The notes beneath the pieces are model-generated. The model had not been told where the DNA came from and searched no databases. It saw only the letters and a program-made list of their open reading frames with translations. A stretch of DNA of 17,841 bases from an uncultured Clostridia bacterium (GTDB lineage Bacteria; Bacillota; Clostridia; Saccharofermentanales; DTU023), in NCBI GenBank assembly GCA_947254895.1, contig CAMYEY010000021.1, positions 1 through 17,841 on the forward strand, written 5' to 3'. The translations under genes were made by a program, and so were the position numbers. Each line of letters opens with the position of its first letter. Within the stretch, counting starts at the first letter, position 1. Positions 1 to 7,884 of this stretch are shown here, piece by piece.

Positions 1-732
1 GACCAAGGAGATGTCCTCAAAAATATAAGTTTTAAGACTAATAGTCACAAAAGTCTAGCAATTATCGGACCGACGGGGTGCGGCAAAAGCACGATTATGA
101 ACCTGCTGCTTAGACGCTACGATGTATCATCCGGTAGAATTTTAATCAACGGCCATGACATCAGAGAATTAGCACTAGCTGACATCTACAGGGCTTTAGC
201 TCCGGTTCAGCAGGAAAGTTTTATTTTTCAAGCGAGCTTGGCTGAAAACATTGCTTTTGTACAGGATGCAGAAATAAATTTGAGTAGAGTCAAGGAAGCT
301 GCAAGTTTTGCTGCTATAGATGAAGAGATCAATCAGATGGCGGATGGTTATGATAGCCTAGCTGGTGAAAGAGGTGCTAACCTTTCAGGCGGGCAAAGAC
401 AAAGGCTTGCTATAGCTAGGGCTTATTATCAAAAGAAAGCTATTTTAATTTTAGATGATGCTTTGTCAGCTGTTGATACCAATACAGAGCATAAAATATT
501 AGTTAACCTTAAAGACCATGACCAAGGTTTGATTATAGTCAGCCAGAGAATTTCAACGATTCAAGGAGCCGATGAGATCTTGGTTCTTGAATCCGGACAA
601 ATAAGCCAAAGGGGAAAGCATAAGGAACTGATGAAAGATAAGAGTGGTTTTTATGCTAGGCTCTATCAGAGACAGTTGGTTGAGAAATCCGTAGAAGATG
701 ATTATAGGGAGGGGGGGAGAAGCAATGGCTAA
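1..732 (+). CDS. ABC exporter half-transporter, degenerate-site subunit (5' truncated)
   Basis: Only the nucleotide-binding domain is visible; the membrane domain lies before the window. The reading frame is open from base 1, so no start codon is visible. Visible residues 23-31 are Walker A (GPTGCGKST), 128-132 the LSGGQ signature and 148-153 Walker B (ILILDD). The residue after the Walker B aspartate is Asp (bases 457-459) rather than the catalytic Glu, and the switch-loop His is Gln (SQR, bases 544-546). These two changes are known from the degenerate subunit of heterodimeric type IV exporters such as LmrCD, BmrCD and TM287/288. The stop overlaps the next gene, which encodes the partner with a canonical Glu and His. 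Inferred role: one half of a plasma-membrane multidrug or lipid/peptide exporter; the substrate cannot be read from sequence. Family assignment is firm. Confidence 0.93.
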   Translation, partial: DQGDVLKNISFKTNSHKSLAIIGPTGCGKSTIMNLLLRRYDVSSGRILINGHDIRELALADIYRALAPVQQESFIFQASLAENIAFVQDAEINLSRVKEAASFAAIDEEINQMADGYDSLAGERGANLSGGQRQRLAIARAYYQKKAILILDDALSAVDTNTEHKILVNLKDHDQGLIIVSQRISTIQGADEILVLESGQISQRGKHKELMKDKSGFYARLYQRQLVEKSVEDDYREGGRSNG

Positions 733-2554
733 GGCAAGGGAAGAGAGTCTTGAAGAATATACCCAAAGACAACTTGCCGGCCGTAAATATTTTTCTTTGA
801 CCCGGCTTTATCGCTATGGACTGGCCTATTGGCGGCAAATATTACTAGCCTTTTTTTTGATTGTGGTTGCTATAGTAAGCACCCTCATCCAACCTAAGAT
901 TATTCAGATGCTGATCGATGGTGAAATTAAGATTTTACTCTCAAAACAACTGGGTGAGGAGCTTAAAATTGCAGCCTTAAAGTCAGGCAGCATAAAAGCC
1001 TTACTATACCTTGTAACAGTTTTAATTAACTTTGTTGCAGGCTACTTTCAGGCCTTGATTCTTCAGACAACTGGCCAAAAGATACTCTACACTCTTAGAG
1101 GGGAGCTTTATGAGCATATTCTAAAACTTCCGATGAGTTATTTTGACAGACACCCCCAGGGTAGCCTAGTCACAAGGCTAACAAATGATACAGAATCTTT
1201 AAATGAAATGTTCAGTACGGTCTTGTCGAGCCTTTTAAGAAATATACTTTACTTAATTGGTATCTTAGTCAGCATGTTTTTGCTAAATGCTCATCTGGCC
1301 CTTTGGATCAGCCTACTACTGCCACTCATAGGATTGATTTCTTACATTTTTCGGAAGGTGATACGAAAGGTTTATTTCGGTCAAAGAAGGCTACTTTCTA
1401 TGATCAACACAAAGCTATCCGAAAATATAGCCGGCATGAAAACAATTCAAATTTTTAATCAGGAGGAAAGAATTAAAAATGAATTTGATAGTTTAAGCCT
1501 TGACCACCTGAGCTTGAGTCAAAAGGAGGTTACGTACTTTGCTGTGTATAGACCCTCTATTGACCTCATCCATAGCCTGGCTCTAGCCGGTTTGGTCTGG
1601 TACTTGGGTGGCAGTTTTTTACAAGGCCTAGTGAGCTTTGGGATACTTAATGCTTTTATTGATTACACACGAAGATTTTTTGAACCGATTTGGGAATTGT
1701 CTGAAATCTATAACCTGATCCAGTCTGGCATCACTTCTGCTGCTAGAATATTTCACCTGCTAGATGAACCGGAAGAAAAGACAGGAGAGGGAATAGATTT
1801 CGGACAAGAAGGACTAAAGGGGGAGTTGGAGTTTAAACATGTGTATTTTGCTTATAAACCGGGTGAGTGGATTTTAGAGGATGTCTCTTTTAAAGTCGAG
1901 CCAGGTCAGTTTGTCGCTTTCGTTGGGGCTACTGGGGCAGGCAAGTCGACGATCATGCACCTACTCTGCCGTTTTTACGAGATAGATGCAGGTCAGATTT
2001 TAATCGACGGACGGGATATCAAGGACTATAAACTTTCTTATTTGCGTCGCCAGTTAGGGGTTGTTCAGCAGGCTGTTTTTCTCTATTCCGGTTCTATCTT
2101 ATCCAATATTAGTTTAAAACGACCAAGCGTGGGCTTAAATGAATCCAGGAAAGCAGCAGAAATTGTTAATGCTGATAAGTTTATTGAAAAGTTACCTCGC
2201 CGGTATGACCAGTATGTAACAACCAAAGGTAGCAGCCTGTCAGCGGGGCAAAGGCAACTTTTATCCTTTGCTAGGACCCTGGCTGCCAGTCCGTCTATCC
2301 TCATCCTTGATGAAGCAACAGCCAACATAGATTCTGAAACTGAGGCTCTTATCCAAAGTGCAATAGTCAAGATGGCTGAGAACCGAACAATGCTAGCCGT
2401 AGCCCATAGAATTTCAACAATTGCTGATGCCGACCATATTATCCTTTTGAAAGACGGTAAAATAGCAGAAGAGGGTACTTGCAATGAATTGTTGGCTCGA
2501 GATGGTTATTTTAAGATACTTTATGAGCTCCAATACAAGGAGCAACTCACTTAA
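725..2554 (+). CDS. ABC exporter half-transporter, consensus-site subunit (TMD-NBD fusion)
   Basis: A 609-residue fused exporter half. The N-terminal part (about residues 25-320) has several hydrophobic segments of the type IV exporter membrane domain, including the YFDRHPQGSLVTRLTND stretch typical of the first intracellular loop. The ATPase domain follows: Walker A GATGAGKST at 401-409, signature LSAGQ (not LSGGQ) at 505-509, Walker B with catalytic Glu530, switch His561. The altered signature would pair with the Asp-containing Walker B of the upstream subunit, and the intact Glu/His with that subunit's LSGGQ, giving one weak and one active ATP site. I place the start at 725 because a purine-rich GGGAGGGGGGAG site ends just upstream; an in-frame ATG at 698 lacks such a site. 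It overlaps the upstream gene by 8 bases (ATGGCTAA), so translation is probably coupled. A hairpin terminator follows. Confidence 0.94.
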   Translation: MAKAREESLEEYTQRQLAGRKYFSLTRLYRYGLAYWRQILLAFFLIVVAIVSTLIQPKIIQMLIDGEIKILLSKQLGEELKIAALKSGSIKALLYLVTVLINFVAGYFQALILQTTGQKILYTLRGELYEHILKLPMSYFDRHPQGSLVTRLTNDTESLNEMFSTVLSSLLRNILYLIGILVSMFLLNAHLALWISLLLPLIGLISYIFRKVIRKVYFGQRRLLSMINTKLSENIAGMKTIQIFNQEERIKNEFDSLSLDHLSLSQKEVTYFAVYRPSIDLIHSLALAGLVWYLGGSFLQGLVSFGILNAFIDYTRRFFEPIWELSEIYNLIQSGITSAARIFHLLDEPEEKTGEGIDFGQEGLKGELEFKHVYFAYKPGEWILEDVSFKVEPGQFVAFVGATGAGKSTIMHLLCRFYEIDAGQILIDGRDIKDYKLSYLRRQLGVVQQAVFLYSGSILSNISLKRPSVGLNESRKAAEIVNADKFIEKLPRRYDQYVTTKGSSLSAGQRQLLSFARTLAASPSILILDEATANIDSETEALIQSAIVKMAENRTMLAVAHRISTIADADHIILLKDGKIAEEGTCNELLARDGYFKILYELQYKEQLT

Positions 2555-2563
2555 GTGGAAATG

Positions 2564-2596
2564 AAAACCGGCCCTCCTTTAAGGTTGGCCGGTTTT
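2564..2596. terminator. Bidirectional hairpin terminator between exporter gene and tyrS
   Basis: Perfect inverted repeat AAAACCGGCC (2564-2573) and GGCCGGTTTT (2587-2596) with a 13-base loop. Because the arms begin with A and end with T, either strand gives a GC stem followed by a short U run. It lies 10 bases after the stop of the + gene and 24 bases after the stop of the convergent tyrS gene, so it probably serves both. Confidence 0.78.
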
Positions 2597-2619
2597 ACAA
2601 TTTACATTAAGTCTTATAG

Positions 2620-3843
2620 CTATTTCAGGATAAAGCGATAAAAGTTCTTTTTGCCGCGACGGATAATGGCTTCTCCAGACTTAAAATCTTTGCTCTCTAG
2701 GCAATAAGCAAAATCTTTGATGGGTTCATTATTTAAATAAACACCACCCTGTTTAATGAGGCGTCGGCCTTCACTTTTAGAAGGGACCATCTTGTGGGTG
2801 GCTAAGAGGTCTAGGAGGGGAACTGTCAAAGCCTCATCCCGGGTTAGTTCGGTGGTGGGCATGGTGTCGGACCGACCGGCTTTTGAAAATAATTGCTTAG
2901 CCTGTTCTACGGCTATTTTAGCGGCTTCTTCCCCATGGACAATTTTGGTTACTTCAAAGGCTAGGCGCTCTTTGGCTCGGTTAATTTCTTGTCCTTCCAG
3001 TTTTGCGTATTCCGCTATTTCTTCTAAAGGCATAAAAGTTAATACTTTCATGGTCTTGATAACAGAAGCATCTTCAAGGTTACGGAAGTATTGGTAAAAG
3101 TCGAAAACACTGAGTTTGTTAGCATCCAGCCAGAGGGCCCCCTTAGCAGTTTTCCCCATTTTTTCACCGGCTGCAGTCTCTAAGAGGTTAAAGGTCATGC
3201 CATAGCAATCCGCTTGCTCTGTTCTACGGACCAGATCGGCACCGGATATTATATTAGCCCATTGGTCTTTACCCCCTAACTGTAGACGGCAACCGTAACG
3301 GCGGTAAAGTTCTAAAAAGTCATAGCTTTGAAGTAGGATATAAGAAAATTCAAAGTAGGTTAGTCCATCCTCAAGTCTATTTTTATAGATGTCTGTTGCC
3401 AGCATTTTGTTGACGGTAAAATGGACGCCGATATCTCTTAAAAACTCAACATAGTTAATATTAAGCAGCCAGTCGGCATTGTTCACCAAGATGGCTTTGT
3501 TGTCTGAAAAATCGATCAACCTGGTCATTTGCTCTTTGAATTTTTCAACATTGTGGTTGATTGTTTCAGCGGTCATTAATTTCCTCATATCTGACCTACC
3601 GGAAGGGTCTCCGATCCAGCCAGTACCTCCACCCATTAGGGCTATGGGAATATGACCTGCCCGCTGCATATGGGCCATAACCATCATTTGGGTCAGGTGA
3701 CCGATATGAAGGCTATCTGCTGTAGGGTCAAAACCTATATAAAAAATTGCACCAGGCTTAGCCAGGTACTTTTTAATCTCTTGGGGATGGGTGGCCTGAG
3801 CAAAGTAGCCACGGTCGACCAGGGTGTCATAAACGTTAGTCAT
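2620..3843 (-). CDS. tyrS: Tyrosyl-tRNA synthetase
   Basis: Cytosolic class Ic aminoacyl-tRNA synthetase that activates tyrosine with ATP and loads it on tRNA(Tyr). 407 residues, normal for bacterial TyrRS. HIGH motif at 46-49, the GGGTGWIGDPSGR nucleotide-binding stretch at 71-83, tyrosine-pocket residues Y168, Q172 and D175, and the KMSKS equivalent KMGKT at 228-232. The C-terminal part (about 345-405) is an S4-type RNA-binding domain. The KMGKT variant is the form I associate with clostridial TyrRS. ATG start with AAAGGAG a few bases upstream. It lies 33 bases downstream of tmcAL on the same strand, so it is probably cotranscribed; that gap is too short for a T-box leader, which often controls tyrS in Firmicutes. 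The gene ends at a shared terminator. Confidence 0.97.
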   Translation of the reverse strand: MTNVYDTLVDRGYFAQATHPQEIKKYLAKPGAIFYIGFDPTADSLHIGHLTQMMVMAHMQRAGHIPIALMGGGTGWIGDPSGRSDMRKLMTAETINHNVEKFKEQMTRLIDFSDNKAILVNNADWLLNINYVEFLRDIGVHFTVNKMLATDIYKNRLEDGLTYFEFSYILLQSYDFLELYRRYGCRLQLGGKDQWANIISGADLVRRTEQADCYGMTFNLLETAAGEKMGKTAKGALWLDANKLSVFDFYQYFRNLEDASVIKTMKVLTFMPLEEIAEYAKLEGQEINRAKERLAFEVTKIVHGEEAAKIAVEQAKQLFSKAGRSDTMPTTELTRDEALTVPLLDLLATHKMVPSKSEGRRLIKQGGVYLNNEPIKDFAYCLESKDFKSGEAIIRRGKKNFYRFILK

Positions 3844-3876
3844 GAAGGTCTCCTTTCACTTTTAAACAAAAAAATC

Positions 3877-5118
3877 TTATCGCATAATTATGGGACTGTC
3901 AAAAAGCTGGTTTAAGGGTAATTTTGCGGTGTTTAACCAGGTCCTGGCTGCTCTAATTTCCAGCTTTTCTTGCCAGAGATCAGCTTTGCTGATTTGTTTT
4001 TTTAACTGACTAAAGTTTGTGATAATAGGAAGTTTAGCTTTTTCTCTCATCTTCTTGAGAAGGTAACGGCCATTTCGGCTAAAACCTAAAACATATATAT
4101 ATGCCGGTTTAAAGTCCTCAACCGTCTCAATGTTGAGCAGGAGGTTGGTTAAGGCCCTTTTGACTCGGGTGAGTGGGTACTGACGGGTCATAGCAGCTTT
4201 AGTTAATTCTTCAATGGAAGGATAGTTTGGCCTATTCATAGTGAGGTTTGATTTTAGACGGTTAAATAAGTCTTGGTCGAGGTATCTGGTTTTGGCTGTT
4301 TGCGTGTTCTCTAGAATAGAGTAATAGAGGGGGGCGAGTTCTTCTTGAACCATAAAAGCGTGGTTGGATATTTCTTTCAACAATATGGCAAGTGATTGGT
4401 GGGGAATATGGTAGGTTAATGTTTTAATAATATCAAGGTCTAACTGATTTTGGGGTGTTTCTAGTAGCTTAGCCAAGTTGGACCTGATAGCTAAGGCTGA
4501 GGCCTGTTTGGCTTGATCAGGAGCAAGTTTTTCCGATAAAAAATCTTCACCAAGTCTTTTAATAAGAATCGGTTTAATGGTGCTTGACCTTTTTTTGATT
4601 GCTTTGAGATATTCAATGGCCAGAATCTGATTTGGCTGTCTTAAAAGCGTAGCATAGCTGGCCCCTAGCCTTTGTGCAACATACAGTTCTCTGGCTCTAG
4701 CATAGGCATGGCCTTCTTTTAATTTTTTGTCGATAAAAGTCCAAAGGTCATTAGCTTCTTCTACAATGAGGTCAGCTACAGTTTTAAGTCCTCTCAAGTC
4801 ATCTGTTTCCGAACCGAAAACAAGCTGGCTAACGAGGCCGGTTTGATTGAGAAGGGTTACCCCTGTGTCTGCAAAAAGTTCGGCTGAGGCCAGGCTTGCG
4901 TAACAAGGCAATGCCAGGACCAAGTCAGCACCTGCACTCAGTGCCATGGCAGTTCTAGCTCTGGGGCTAAGACAGGCAGGCTCACCCCTTTGACAAAAGT
5001 ATGTTGACATAAGAGCGATGACAAAAGCCCGAGAATTCTTATTTTTGCAGCTTTTGATTTGATATGCATGACCCTTATGAAAGGGATTGTATTCGGCTAT
5101 GATTGCATTTACTTCCAT
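3877..5118 (-). CDS. tmcAL: tRNA(Met) cytidine acetate ligase (YlbM family)
   Basis: 413 residues, about the length of Bacillus TmcAL. The N-terminus carries the nucleotidyltransferase pattern EYNPFHKGH with the HxGH motif at 14-17, which binds ATP; this segment starts the protein as in family members and so supports the ATG at 5118. Known function of the family: it activates acetate with ATP and acetylates the wobble cytidine (C34) of elongator tRNA(Met), improving AUG decoding. Followed 33 bases later by tyrS, forming a small tRNA-function operon. A GGAGG sequence lies on the message about 21 bases before the ATG, too far for a normal ribosome-binding site, and the nearest in-frame upstream codons include a stop (TAA), so no earlier start is available; initiation may be inefficient. 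Divergent from the 438-residue gene at 5194. Confidence 0.92.
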   Translation of the reverse strand: MEVNAIIAEYNPFHKGHAYQIKSCKNKNSRAFVIALMSTYFCQRGEPACLSPRARTAMALSAGADLVLALPCYASLASAELFADTGVTLLNQTGLVSQLVFGSETDDLRGLKTVADLIVEEANDLWTFIDKKLKEGHAYARARELYVAQRLGASYATLLRQPNQILAIEYLKAIKKRSSTIKPILIKRLGEDFLSEKLAPDQAKQASALAIRSNLAKLLETPQNQLDLDIIKTLTYHIPHQSLAILLKEISNHAFMVQEELAPLYYSILENTQTAKTRYLDQDLFNRLKSNLTMNRPNYPSIEELTKAAMTRQYPLTRVKRALTNLLLNIETVEDFKPAYIYVLGFSRNGRYLLKKMREKAKLPIITNFSQLKKQISKADLWQEKLEIRAARTWLNTAKLPLNQLFDSPIIMR

Positions 5119-5153
5119 ATGGGCAAAGCTTTATTTAATCCTCCATTTCTTCT

Positions 5154-5182
5154 AAGATATAGCATATTAAATGGGAAAACAA
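5154..5182 (-). promoter_or_regulatory. Candidate promoter for tmcAL-tyrS
   Basis: On the - strand, TTGTTT (complement of 5177-5182), a 17-base spacer, and TATCTT (complement of 5154-5159). Optimal spacing, but hexamer matches are only 3/6 and 4/6. It lies 36 bases before the tmcAL ATG, within the divergent intergenic region. Confidence 0.4.
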
Positions 5183-5193
5183 ATGGAGGTAAT

Positions 5194-6510
5194 ATGGGCA
5201 AGAAAATAAACATAAAGGTGGTCCTTATTATTTGTTTGTTGTTGTTTTTACTTACTTTAGCTATTTTGCTCTTTGTTTATCCCGGCTTTTTGAGACCTCA
5301 ATACGGGCTCTCTGCCTTGCCTAATCGGAGGTTATCGAGTCAAGATGAGGTTAATCTTGCCGCAAAGATAGCTGGGGATGATTCAAGATTGACTACGGTT
5401 TTTAGGCAGAACTTTTTGAAAGATTTAAAAGTTGAGGGCAAAAAAAGAGAAAATCAAATTGTTATCGCGGGCTACTCATTGGAAGACCATGATACCATTG
5501 AGCAGAATAGTGATATATTGTTGTCAAATCAATTGTTGTGGGGACGCTACTTGGCGAGCAAAGGAAAGCTATCTGAATTCGAGTCTTGGCTTCAACTCAT
5601 CAAAGAGCATTTCATCTTAGAAGATGGCTGGGCCTTAAAGATTGATTTTCAGGCGAATGTGTTAGATCAAAGCAAAATCAGCTGGGCATATGACTTGACT
5701 TATGCGGATATTCTGCTAACAGCTTATAACAGAAATCCTTCCAGCCAAATTTTATTGGAAATACATAAAACCATGGATAGGGCCTATCCTTATTTTACCA
5801 ATAGCCAGTCAATGCCTAATCTCGATTTAAAGCTGGAAAGAATATTTTATCCGGAAAGTTCTGCTCAGTCTGAACCTTCCTCGAATCCTCAATTATTAGA
5901 CCCCTACAAAGAGGCTAAATTTATCCGACTTTCAGATATCAATTTATTTGTCCTAGAATCATTTAGTCTTTTGGACAGTAAATGGCAAGCGGTTTTTGAT
6001 CAGTGGCAGGCTTTAATCGAGCACTCCAAAGAGACTTCTAGTGCTTTTTACCCCCTGGGGATTATGCCCAATTTGCAAGACTATGTTGCGACCGGTAGAC
6101 AGGCTTTTTTAAGTTTTAGTCTAGATAATGTAAAATTACTTTACACTTCTTCTAGCAAGGCCTCAGACCAATATTATGCGGCCTGTAGGGCTTTCTACAA
6201 GCAGACCATCCTAGATGGTTCCGGTTTATTTACGGCTTACCACATTAATTCACTTGAACCGATGACGGGTGATATGGATTTACCTTCTTTGGCCCTTTTA
6301 GCTGATTATTTTATGCTCAAGCAACAGGCTGCATACCCTGAAGCAGATGACTTGGTCCAGAGGATAAAAACACTTGCAGAAGTCTTTCGGTATAGGGATC
6401 AGTTGAGTGAGTTAGACCAACTTTTTTATCGGAAGAGGGATGATGTTAGTCCTTTACAATTTCAGGCTGAAGATCAGATTTTGCTTATGACGACAGGACT
6501 GTTTGACTAA
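5194..6510 (+). CDS. Membrane-anchored protein with faint GH8-like character, function unknown
   Basis: 438 residues. A short basic N-terminus (MGKKINIK) is followed by one hydrophobic helix at about 8-29 with no lipobox cysteine, so a signal anchor or uncleaved signal is likely, with the rest outside the membrane. I chose the ATG at 5194 because GGAGG ends 4 bases before it; the frame stays open upstream to 5059 but that part overlaps tmcAL and lacks a site. The body is rich in helices with spaced Trp and Tyr. The stretch around E103 (TIEQNSDILL), followed by LWGRYLASKGKLSEFESWL, and later WAYDLTYADILL (about 164-175), resembles the layout of glycoside hydrolase family 8 six-hairpin proteins, where an early Glu and an Asp-rich helix form the active site. 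That link is my inference and weak; no substrate can be proposed. It precedes the galactose operon by 125 bases. Confidence 0.82.
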   Translation: MGKKINIKVVLIICLLLFLLTLAILLFVYPGFLRPQYGLSALPNRRLSSQDEVNLAAKIAGDDSRLTTVFRQNFLKDLKVEGKKRENQIVIAGYSLEDHDTIEQNSDILLSNQLLWGRYLASKGKLSEFESWLQLIKEHFILEDGWALKIDFQANVLDQSKISWAYDLTYADILLTAYNRNPSSQILLEIHKTMDRAYPYFTNSQSMPNLDLKLERIFYPESSAQSEPSSNPQLLDPYKEAKFIRLSDINLFVLESFSLLDSKWQAVFDQWQALIEHSKETSSAFYPLGIMPNLQDYVATGRQAFLSFSLDNVKLLYTSSSKASDQYYAACRAFYKQTILDGSGLFTAYHINSLEPMTGDMDLPSLALLADYFMLKQQAAYPEADDLVQRIKTLAEVFRYRDQLSELDQLFYRKRDDVSPLQFQAEDQILLMTTGLFD

Positions 6511-6548
6511 AATATTGACAAAAAGCATAAAAATAAAAGTAAAAATCC

Positions 6549-6577
6549 TTGTTTCTTTGTGAATAATTTGTTAATGT
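6549..6577 (+). promoter_or_regulatory. Candidate promoter for the mgl-gal operon
   Basis: TTGTTT (6549-6554), 17-base spacer, TAATGT (6572-6577). Hexamer matches are modest. A perfect TTGACA also occurs at 6515-6520 but has no good -10 at 16-18 bases. The intergenic region is AT-rich and is the only non-coding space upstream of mglB, so a promoter here is expected. Confidence 0.35.
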
Positions 6578-6591
6578 ATCCTTGCACATCG

Positions 6592-6610
6592 GCCAGGTTT
6601 TAAAACTGGC
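6592..6610. promoter_or_regulatory. 19-bp dyad in mglB leader, candidate operator
   Basis: GCCAGGTTTTAAAACTGGC: arms GCCAG and CTGGC around an A/T-rich centre, roughly 15 bases downstream of the candidate -10 and 15 bases before the GGAGG of mglB. It could be a roadblock operator or a weak RNA hairpin. A 19-bp dyad of the same outline, GTCAG-N9-CTGAC, sits in the galM leader. Confidence 0.4.
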
Positions 6611-6635
6611 GAAAATCGTGTACATGGAGGAAAAC

Positions 6636-7781
6636 ATGAAAAAATTATTAGCTTTACTTTTGACATTTGTCATGGTATTGGGACTTGTCGCCTGTGGTGG
6701 AAGCAAGCAACCGGCTGAGAGCAAGGCTGGAGATGCAGCTGAGACTAAAGCAGCTGAAGCTAAGTCAGGCGATGCTAAGGCACCGGCAGCCGAAGGTGAC
6801 TTAAATGTTGCTGTTTTCTATTATGATTTTGCGGACGCTTATATAGCTACGGTCCGTAATGAGATGGACAAGATGCTGGAGGAAGCTGGTATAAAATATA
6901 CCAATTATGATGCAGCAGGAAGCCAGCCAACCCAGACTGATGCTGTTAAGACTGCTATCACCAGCGGTGCTAACCTCTTGATCGTTAATATTGTTGAGAC
7001 AGCTGCTATTGATGCTGCCCAGGGCGTTGCTGATGCAGCTAAAGAAGCAGGAATACCTGTTATCTTCTTTAACCGTGAAATTGACAGTAGTGTTATCCAA
7101 AGTTATGAAAAAGCTGCCTTTGTCGGTACAGATGCTCCTGAGGCCGGCCATATGCAGGGTGAGATGATCGGCAAATACTTGCTTGACCACTATAAAGATA
7201 TTGATCTGAATGGTGATGGCACTATCTCCTATATCATGCTCAAAGGTCAGGAAGGTAACCCGGAAGCTGAGGCCCGTACCCAATTTGCTGTTGAAGATGC
7301 TAACAAGCTCTTGACTGATGCAGGCAAATCTGAACTGGCTTACTATGATGCTAATGCTGCAACCAAATACCTGGTTGATCCTAACGGTAAATGGTCTGCT
7401 CAAGCCGGCCAGGACTATATGACGACAGCCCTTTCAACCTTTACCGAAGATAACGGCAATATGATTGAACTGGTTATCGCTAACAACGATGATATGGCCT
7501 TGGGTGCCTTGGCTGCTCTGCAAAACAATGGCTATAATAAAGAAGGTGGGAAATATATCCCTGTCTTCGGTGTTGATGCTACCGAAACTGCAGTTGGCAA
7601 GATCAACTCAGGCGAAATGATGGGTTCGATCAAACAAGATAACGTCGGTATGGCTAGCACCATCATGGCTCTCGTTAAAAATATAGCCAAGGGTGAGGAT
7701 ATTATGGCTAATACCGATTCTTTCAATGTTGATGCTGATGTTGCTAAGATCCGTGTGCCGTATTCGATCGTTACCAAGTAG
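6636..7781 (+). CDS. mglB: Galactose/methyl-galactoside-binding lipoprotein
   Basis: Extracellular solute-binding protein that hands galactose (or glucose/methyl-galactoside) to MglAC. 381 residues. The start at 6636 follows TGGAGG and begins a lipoprotein signal peptide with lipobox LVAC, Cys20 being the lipidation site. Residues 21-52 are a low-complexity Ala/Lys/Glu linker. A calcium-binding loop DLNGDGTIS starts at Asp190, with a downstream Glu212 in GNPEAEART; both match the known calcium site of E. coli galactose-binding protein and distinguish this from ribose-binding proteins. IANNDDMALGA (about 281-291) matches the sugar-binding ANND segment of the family. A strong hairpin separates it from mglA, the usual way of making more binding protein than transporter. 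No relic or frameshift is seen. Substrate assignment to galactose is reinforced by galK downstream. Confidence 0.94.
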   Translation: MKKLLALLLTFVMVLGLVACGGSKQPAESKAGDAAETKAAEAKSGDAKAPAAEGDLNVAVFYYDFADAYIATVRNEMDKMLEEAGIKYTNYDAAGSQPTQTDAVKTAITSGANLLIVNIVETAAIDAAQGVADAAKEAGIPVIFFNREIDSSVIQSYEKAAFVGTDAPEAGHMQGEMIGKYLLDHYKDIDLNGDGTISYIMLKGQEGNPEAEARTQFAVEDANKLLTDAGKSELAYYDANAATKYLVDPNGKWSAQAGQDYMTTALSTFTEDNGNMIELVIANNDDMALGALAALQNNGYNKEGGKYIPVFGVDATETAVGKINSGEMMGSIKQDNVGMASTIMALVKNIAKGEDIMANTDSFNVDADVAKIRVPYSIVTK

Positions 7782-7806
7782 GATGTTCTTACTATAACTA
7801 AAGTTA

Positions 7807-7841
7807 AATTTGGCGAGATGGTGAGTCTCGCCAAATTTTTA
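7807..7841 (+). terminator. Strong intrinsic terminator/attenuator between mglB and mglA
   Basis: 13-bp perfect stem, AAATTTGGCGAGA (7807-7819) and TCTCGCCAAATTT (7827-7839), loop TGGTGAG, ending in TTTTT. I see no clear new promoter between it and mglA, so mglA-mglC-galK probably depend on readthrough, which would set a high ratio of binding protein to transporter. The stem also shields mRNA 3' ends. Confidence 0.87.
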
Positions 7842-7884
7842 TGACTGAGATGCTGATGGGTATCTTAACTTGTATGGAGGTTAT

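Noticed and set aside
698..724. Upstream in-frame ATG for the second exporter subunit
   Set aside because: The strong purine-rich ribosome-binding site lies between 707 and 719, downstream of that ATG, so it serves the start at 725.
3844..3876. T-box leader before tyrS
   Set aside because: Only 33 bases separate tmcAL and tyrS, and no T-box core sequence is present.
6801..7403. A 200-codon open frame on the - strand inside mglB
   Set aside because: It is antisense to a gene with full family signatures, has no ribosome-binding site and shows no recognisable motif; it is a codon-usage shadow.
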